Assembly: GCA_025935475.1 (NCBI GenBank)
Contig: JAICVE010000032.1
Span: forward strand, 1 to 13,349
Reading direction: 5' to 3'
DNA: 13,349 nucleotides
Source: Nitrospira sp.
GTDB lineage: Bacteria; Nitrospirota; Nitrospiria; Nitrospirales; Nitrospiraceae
The translations under genes were made by a program, and so were the position numbers. Each line of letters begins with the position of its first letter. The stretch's first letter is position 1. Positions 9,565 through 13,349 of the stretch are shown here, piece after piece. The notes below the pieces were generated by a model, which saw only the letters and a list, made by a program, of their open reading frames with translations, was not told where the DNA came from and did not search any database.

Positions 9565-9762
9565 TCAGCTCTCCCTGACAGTGAGCCCTCGACGATTCAC
9601 CACGAGGCGCACTTGACGGTTCCTGCTCAAACGACCGAGTTCACGGAAAATCTGATTCCACGTGAAGTCCGGGAAATTGCCGACCACGTCCTCAATTCGA
9701 CAGCCAGGCGCCCCAGATACAGCTTCCAGGATTCGCTCAGTAAGCGTGGGTTCGAGTTTCAC
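9565..9762 (-). CDS. Small winged-helix-like protein, 65 aa
   Basis: The 65-residue product starts with the GTG at 9762 (V-K-L-E-P-T-L-T-E-R-I) and ends at the TGA at 9565-9567. The minus strand carries AAGGGG at 9773-9778, ten bases before the GTG, which selects this start over a longer frame beginning at 9966 that would overlap the lipoprotein gene. The pattern suits a compact winged helix: helix 1 at about residues 5-17, helix 2 at about 21-28, a recognition-type helix at about 33-48 (T-W-N-Q-I-F-R-E-L), then two basic, hydrophobic strands at about 50-63 that could form the wing. I associate similar short proteins with Nitrospira genomes, but this is from memory. It lies 118 bases after the lipoprotein gene and upstream of the glucan synthase on the same strand. 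A DNA-binding role is an inference from the predicted fold alone. Confidence 0.6.
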   Translation of the reverse strand: MKLEPTLTERILEAVSGAPGCRIEDVVGNFPDFTWNQIFRELGRLSRNRQVRLVVNRRGLTVRES

Positions 9763-9772
9763 GGCATTGTGT

Positions 9773-9778
9773 CCCCTT
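9773..9778 (-). promoter_or_regulatory. Ribosome binding site that decides the GTG start of the 65-aa gene
   Basis: AAGGGG on the minus strand sits ten bases before the GTG at 9762. An ATG at 9765-9767 lies between them but is out of frame with the conserved-looking product. Confidence 0.5.
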
Positions 9779-9834
9779 CGTCGGCCTGCGATAAAGCGCT
9801 TCGTCAGATTCGAGCTTCTTCGATGTATGATTTT

Positions 9835-9848
9835 CCCCGGCATCGGGG
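9835..9848 (-). other. Short GC hairpin after the lipoprotein gene
   Basis: Minus-strand CCCCG-ATGC-CGGGG forms a 5-bp stem with a 4-base loop, beginning about 32 bases after the lipoprotein stop codon. It is followed by AAAA rather than a T-run, so it is not a standard intrinsic terminator. It may slow or stabilise the transcript end, or be chance in GC-rich DNA. Confidence 0.25.
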
Positions 9849-9880
9849 GCCTCTCGACGATCGGTGAAGGCTCTGCCGTA

Positions 9881-10486
9881 TCAATTACGCAGGGCGCGTG
9901 ACGCCAGCCGTTGTCTTCCCATTCCCAGTTCAGCGAATCCAATAGCCTCAGCATGCGCCCGCACATGAGTCAGGAGCGCCTTCGTCACCGCTTCCTCATC
10001 CAGATTCTTGGCCCCCTGTTCAATCGTGTAGGGCAGCTCCGTCTTCCATATCAATGTCCCTGAGTCGGTCACCAGCAGATATAGTCTCCTGGAGGAACTC
10101 TCCTTCATCCCCACAAAAGTCTTCGTCGGTTCTTGACTGGCGACGTTCCCGTTCAGTACGTAGTCCACCTGTGCCGCATCGGCCGGGCTCTCGATACGAA
10201 GATCGGTCATTTCTCGAAGCACAACGGTCCATCGCTCGGCCATTGCCGGATCACCGACGAACGGCATCACGGCGATGCTCTTCACCACTCCCAGCTGCTG
10301 CCGCTCTTGCGGTTCGACCACCCACGTATTCTCGAAGGGTTGGAACTCAATCTCGCTGGTCCGGCTCATATCAACTCCGACTGCACCCAGCCACACCATG
10401 GCCAAGCAACCTTGCAGGGCTAGGGCTGCGAGCAATAGAAGCCCTAAGACGAAGGCATGGTGGACGCGTGTCATACGGAAAGGCAT
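9881..10486 (-). CDS. Predicted lipoprotein, about 201 aa, unknown function
   Basis: The frame is open to a GTG at 10561, but a secretion signal begins only at the ATG at 10486 or 10474, so I chose 10486 (start uncertain, no clear Shine-Dalgarno). A short basic n-region and a strongly hydrophobic core (F-V-L-G-L-L-L-L-A-A-L-A-L) lead to a lipobox L-Q-G-C with the lipidated Cys at residue 27. The +2 residue is Leu, so there is no Asp retention signal and outer-membrane sorting is likely. The mature part has I-A-V-M-P-F (about 71-76), D-Y-V-L-N-G-N-V (108-115), a charged loop, then T-L-I-W-K-T-E-L-P-Y (144-153) and a C-terminal helix. This order (a strand with V-M-P-F, then a D-Y-V-L-x-G-x-V strand, then a 'W-K' strand) recalls the CsgG/LpoB/FlgO-like envelope lipoproteins. 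That is a fold-level resemblance only, and no specific function is assigned. Confidence 0.78.
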   Translation of the reverse strand: MPFRMTRVHHAFVLGLLLLAALALQGCLAMVWLGAVGVDMSRTSEIEFQPFENTWVVEPQERQQLGVVKSIAVMPFVGDPAMAERWTVVLREMTDLRIESPADAAQVDYVLNGNVASQEPTKTFVGMKESSSRRLYLLVTDSGTLIWKTELPYTIEQGAKNLDEEAVTKALLTHVRAHAEAIGFAELGMGRQRLASRALRN

Positions 10487-10521
10487 GGATGACCAATTGT
10501 GCGGAGTTTGAAGTGATATGT

Positions 10522-10543
10522 ACCAGGCAAGACAGCTCCTGGT
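10522..10543. repeat. Inverted repeat ACCAGG-N10-CCTGGT upstream of the lipoprotein gene
   Basis: Two perfect 6-base arms separated by 10 bases lie 36-57 bases before the lipoprotein start and about 88 bases after the radical SAM stop. The arms are centred 16 bases apart, which could suit a dimeric regulator. A half-copy of the arm (CTGGT) follows at once at about 10544-10548. There is no T-run, so a terminator for the radical SAM gene is less likely. It could be chance. Confidence 0.25.
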
Positions 10544-10630
10544 CTGGTCAAAATTGCTCACTTTTGAGGAACTCAGAACAGGAAAGGCATCGAGACATGT
10601 ACCCGTTGTTCATTCCTCGCCGAGCGGAAG

Positions 10631-12562
10631 TCAGTCCGCAGGAAGTGAACCCCCTCCATCGGAGATATCTTCGCCCACGAGACTAAGCCGGTGAATCGAG
10701 AGGCCATCGAGCGACGCCTCGAACGCCGCCTTGAACTTCCGGTAGTGTATCCTCGCGTACGGCACGACGGCTTGCCATAACTCGCTATCGGCCAATGCCC
10801 GCAGAGCCTCCGGTGTAGCGTTCTTCAAATGCTCGAAATTGATGATGATGTCGAGTCTTGCACGCTTTGCCGCCTCTTTGATTCGCTTAACCAGTTCTTG
10901 CGTATTCGCATGATCCAGAGTCCCCTCGAGATCCACGAACAGGGCCGCGAATTGGTCATGCCGTTTTGTCTTTATGCTCAGCCAGCGAGCCTCGGCCGGG
11001 GTGGTGTGCTGGTCCTGTTTCTCTTTCATCACGTGCAAGGCATTCGGAATCAGGGAGGCGACTTGTAATGTCGGCAGTTTTGCTTGCAATGTCTTGAGTG
11101 CCGTCGCGACCAGGGATAAAGACCCTGGAGGACATGATCGTTTGACCAGCTTGCGAAACTCTCGATTCATGATCAGTCGGGGAACGAACCGCTGGCTGGT
11201 GCCTGAGAGCCGTTTCCAGATGGAGGAAAGTGAATAGAACTGATGGTTGGCCCAATAGAATCCTTCTTGCAGCTGCTCCGGGGTCATGCGACTGGGTCGA
11301 TAGACGACATGCTTCCCGTCATATTTGGCCCAGTCGCGATCAAAAATTCGGCCGGCCGAATTGTAGCGATCGAAGAGTGCCGTCCCCGGCAAGGGCGTGA
11401 GGACGTTGAAATAAGCCAATTCCACTTGGTTCTTGGTGAGAAACCCCACGGCTCGTTCGAACACCGATTCGTCGTCGTGATCGAACCCGAAGACAATCCC
11501 TGGATTCACCATGATGCCGTGATCATGAAACATCTTGATCTCTTGTGAGAACTTCTCCACTCGATTGAACGGCTTATTGGTTTCTGCTAAGGCGCCTTCA
11601 TCGAGTGATTCCATTCCGACGAACACCGACACACAACCGCTCTCCGCTGCCAGCTTGACCATCTCCTCGTCGTCACCCAAAAACAACGTCGATTGACAGC
11701 CCCATTTGATGTTCAAGGGTTTCAGAGCGGCCCACAGTTCACGGCAGTAGGCCCGGTTGCTGTTGTGGAGGTCATCCACAAAGGCCACAATGCTGCCGTC
11801 TTCGATACCCAACCGGATGCGCAATCCAGTCAGAAAGGCATTCCAGAGGGTGTCATTCGACATGCGGTCCACCAGTTCTCCGCAGACCCACCGCTTCACC
11901 TGAGTGAGTTCCTTGATGACCTCCTCGACCGGCCGGCGCCGGGTGGTTTTGCCGTTGAAGGGGGACACGCTGCAGAATTCGCAATCGAAATGGCAGCCGC
12001 GCGTTGTGAAACTGCACTGGCGGGTCATGTAAGCATCGGGACTCAACAGTTCCACACGCGGACTTTTGTAATGGTCCAGCGCGGGAAATGCTGTCATCTT
12101 GTATGTGCGCTGCAGTGCCCCAGCCATGAAGTCGGCGATCACCTCGGGCCACAGGTCTTCGGCCTCACCGCACACTACCGCGTCACAGAACTGCAACGCC
12201 TCTTCCGGACAATAGGTGGGATGGACGCCGCCCAACACAACCTTCTTCCCTCGCTTCCTGAACTCCGTGGCAATCTCGTAAGCGCGTGGAGCGTAACAGG
12301 TCATCACGGAGATTCCCACGAGGTCACAGGGATGATCGAAATTGACATCCTGGACAGCTTCGTCCACGAGATCGACGGACCAGGACTCAGGCGTGTAGGC
12401 GGCGATGACCGGCAAACTCAGTTTTGGAAACCATACGGCCCGACGCTCCGATGCCGTGAGGTGATAGGGATTGTTTCGAGGATAGGGGTCCACCAAGAGC
12501 AAACGTCGTGATGGTGATCTCTCCGTTGATTGAGCTGGTCGTACTGGTTGAATAAGATTCAT
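10631..12562 (-). CDS. B12-binding radical SAM protein with C-terminal STAS-like domain, 643 aa
   Basis: Residues about 20-147 form a cobalamin-binding Rossmann-like domain (D-L-V-G-I-S-V-M-T; V-V-L-G-G-V-H-P-T at 109-117; V-C-G-E-A-E-D) without the DxHxxG motif, as is usual in this radical SAM class. The radical SAM core follows, with the cluster cysteines C190-x3-C194-x2-C197, a V-D-D motif near 262-264, and G-I-V-F-G-F-D-H-D-D at about 355-364. A DUF4070-like region follows to about residue 480. Residues about 533-640 resemble a STAS domain (F-V-D-L-E-G-T-L-D-H-A-N-T-Q-E-L, then I-I-I-N-F-E-H-L-K-N-A-T-P-E-A-L). Such enzymes are mostly methyltransferases or carbon-skeleton remodelers, some acting on hopanoids (HpnP, HpnJ, HpnR). 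The substrate here is unknown. The ATG at 12562 is preferred over a GTG at 12586 because AGGAGG lies just before it. The gene follows mlaC by 108 bases and may be cotranscribed with it. Confidence 0.88.
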   Translation of the reverse strand: MNLIQPVRPAQSTERSPSRRLLLVDPYPRNNPYHLTASERRAVWFPKLSLPVIAAYTPESWSVDLVDEAVQDVNFDHPCDLVGISVMTCYAPRAYEIATEFRKRGKKVVLGGVHPTYCPEEALQFCDAVVCGEAEDLWPEVIADFMAGALQRTYKMTAFPALDHYKSPRVELLSPDAYMTRQCSFTTRGCHFDCEFCSVSPFNGKTTRRRPVEEVIKELTQVKRWVCGELVDRMSNDTLWNAFLTGLRIRLGIEDGSIVAFVDDLHNSNRAYCRELWAALKPLNIKWGCQSTLFLGDDEEMVKLAAESGCVSVFVGMESLDEGALAETNKPFNRVEKFSQEIKMFHDHGIMVNPGIVFGFDHDDESVFERAVGFLTKNQVELAYFNVLTPLPGTALFDRYNSAGRIFDRDWAKYDGKHVVYRPSRMTPEQLQEGFYWANHQFYSLSSIWKRLSGTSQRFVPRLIMNREFRKLVKRSCPPGSLSLVATALKTLQAKLPTLQVASLIPNALHVMKEKQDQHTTPAEARWLSIKTKRHDQFAALFVDLEGTLDHANTQELVKRIKEAAKRARLDIIINFEHLKNATPEALRALADSELWQAVVPYARIHYRKFKAAFEASLDGLSIHRLSLVGEDISDGGGSLPAD

Positions 12563-12566
12563 CACC

Positions 12567-12572
12567 CCTCCT
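12567..12572 (-). promoter_or_regulatory. Ribosome binding site that decides the radical SAM start
   Basis: AGGAGG on the minus strand (followed by GGTG) lies four bases before the ATG at 12562. The spacing is slightly short, but the match is perfect, and it lies inside the longer frame that would begin with GTG at 12586. This argues for the ATG. Confidence 0.65.
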
Positions 12573-12670
12573 GCCCATGAGGACACGCGTCCACGGAGGA
12601 CGCACCGCCTTGGGGCTGAAAGCTCGGCCTATGAAACGTGTGACCTTCCCACGCCAACGAGGGTGGCGGA

Positions 12671-13349
12671 TTATGGAGCGGCGACTGTGCGCATCGATGA
12701 CAGCGTGATTGCAGGTGTGGTCTTTTCAAACACCTTTACAACGAGGCCTCGCTGCTGCATCTGCCCCACGAGTCCTGCGTAAGAGGTATCGCGGATAATA
12801 CGGGCAAACTGTGCCCGGTAGTTTCCCACGATGCTGGCGCCGTCAATGACCACGTCGTAGACGAGCCAATCGCCGGATTGTTCCGCTAACCGGAAATCTA
12901 CCCAGGTATCAACCTTGGAGCCAATCAGCTTGGTTCCGACCTCGGCAAAGCTGCTCACACGTCGTTCAAAGAGATAGACCATCCGTTCGTGGTGATATTC
13001 CTCGATCTTGTTGGCAAACGTATCCCGTAGTAACTGGATATAGAGGCCCACAAATTCCTGCCGCTCGGTGTCATTTAGTCCCGTCCAAGGAGCCCCCAGC
13101 GAGCGCTGAGCCATTTGCCCATAATTGACGCGGGTGCGTATGACTCGCCCAATCTGTTGGCGGCGTTCCTCAAACTGGTCCGGCTGCTTTAGGTCCTCAT
13201 TCCCGAGAATGGAGAGTAACTCGGTGATCGTGCTTTTCACCGATTCCGTGGGAGAATATTTGGTCGGCGTCGCCAGCGTGACGCTATCGACGCTGGCTAT
13301 TCTCGCCAGCTGGCTCTGCAGCGTGTTGTGATTCGCGTTATCGGCTACC
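12671..13349 (-). CDS. mlaC: MlaC/Ttg2D family phospholipid-binding protein (5' end outside window)
   Basis: The last 225 residues are visible and the frame has no stop up to the window edge at 13349. The GTG at 13240 is therefore internal, and the true start and signal peptide lie beyond the edge. The sequence follows the MlaC family (PF05494): a helical N-terminal segment with E-E-R-R-Q-Q-I, then Q-M-A-Q-R-S-L-G, an R-Q-E-F-V-G-L-Y stretch, the conserved K-I-E-E-Y, and the late W-L-V-Y-D-V-V-I-D-G-A-S-I-V-x-N-Y-R-x-Q-F motif that lines the lipid pocket. MlaC proteins are soluble periplasmic carriers moving phospholipids between the MlaFEDB ABC complex and the outer membrane. HpnM, found in hopanoid clusters, belongs to the same family and cannot be excluded. 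The other mla genes, if linked, would be upstream, beyond 13349. The visible segment before residue 40 looks polar, not like a signal peptide. Confidence 0.88.
   Translation of the reverse strand, partial: VADNANHNTLQSQLARIASVDSVTLATPTKYSPTESVKSTITELLSILGNEDLKQPDQFEERRQQIGRVIRTRVNYGQMAQRSLGAPWTGLNDTERQEFVGLYIQLLRDTFANKIEEYHHERMVYLFERRVSSFAEVGTKLIGSKVDTWVDFRLAEQSGDWLVYDVVIDGASIVGNYRAQFARIIRDTSYAGLVGQMQQRGLVVKVFEKTTPAITLSSMRTVAAP

Noticed and set aside
9763..9966. N-terminal extension of the 65-aa winged-helix gene up to a start at 9966
   Set aside because: The extension overlaps the end of the lipoprotein gene, its composition is unlike protein, and a good ribosome binding site precedes the internal GTG at 9762.
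10487..10561. Longer lipoprotein start (GTG at 10561)
   Set aside because: It would put 25 polar residues before the signal peptide. The ATGs at 10486 and 10474 give a normal lipoprotein signal.
10054..10686. A 210-codon + strand open frame opposite the lipoprotein gene
   Set aside because: It is antisense to a gene with a clear lipoprotein signal, is Arg/Ser/Pro-rich, and matches no known family.
12563..12586. Longer radical SAM start (GTG at 12586)
   Set aside because: The perfect AGGAGG lies inside this extension, immediately before the ATG at 12562.
12650..12670. Possible hairpin CGCCA/TGGCG after mlaC
   Set aside because: The stem has only five pairs and there is no T-run on the minus strand, so a terminator between mlaC and the radical SAM gene is not supported.

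Overview
The window looks like a chromosomal stretch of a GC-rich, Gram-negative (diderm) bacterium. It carries an MlaC-type periplasmic phospholipid-binding protein, a predicted outer-membrane-type lipoprotein and a full-length cyclic beta-1,2-glucan synthase. My best guess at lineage is Nitrospira or a relative: I associate the small winged-helix protein and the B12-radical SAM style with that group. This is inference from memory, not a search result.

Layout. At the left edge (1-246, + strand) is the C-terminal tail of an AI-2E family permease. Everything else reads on the minus strand. A single uninterrupted 2930-codon gene (403-9195) encodes a cyclic beta-1,2-glucan synthase of the NdvB/ChvB/Cgs type and fills two thirds of the window. 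Its visible parts are an N-terminal helical region, an inner-membrane GT84 glycosyltransferase, a middle glycoamylase-like (cyclisation) domain, two GH94-type beta-sandwich regions and a C-terminal GH94 phosphorylase domain. Upstream of it lies a 369-base stretch (9196-9564) with no recognisable gene and one doubtful 106-aa ORF. Then come a 65-aa winged-helix-like protein (9565-9762), a lipoprotein of about 201 aa (9881-10486), a cobalamin-binding radical SAM protein with an apparent C-terminal STAS-like domain (10631-12562), and a 5'-truncated MlaC/Ttg2D family protein (12671-13349, running off the right edge).

How the genes may work together. The common theme is the cell envelope. The giant synthase makes periplasmic cyclic glucan, MlaC shuttles lipids across the periplasm, and the lipoprotein sits in a membrane. 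The radical SAM enzyme is of a class that often modifies lipids or other apolar substrates, and it directly follows mlaC on the same strand. No glucan exporter (NdvA/Cgt type) is visible here. The order (lipoprotein, small DNA-binding-like protein, synthase) allows, but does not prove, a regulatory link to the synthase. No RNA genes, CRISPR arrays, insertion sequences or convincing intrinsic terminators were seen. The most unusual items are the radical SAM-STAS fusion and the insertion inside that radical SAM domain.
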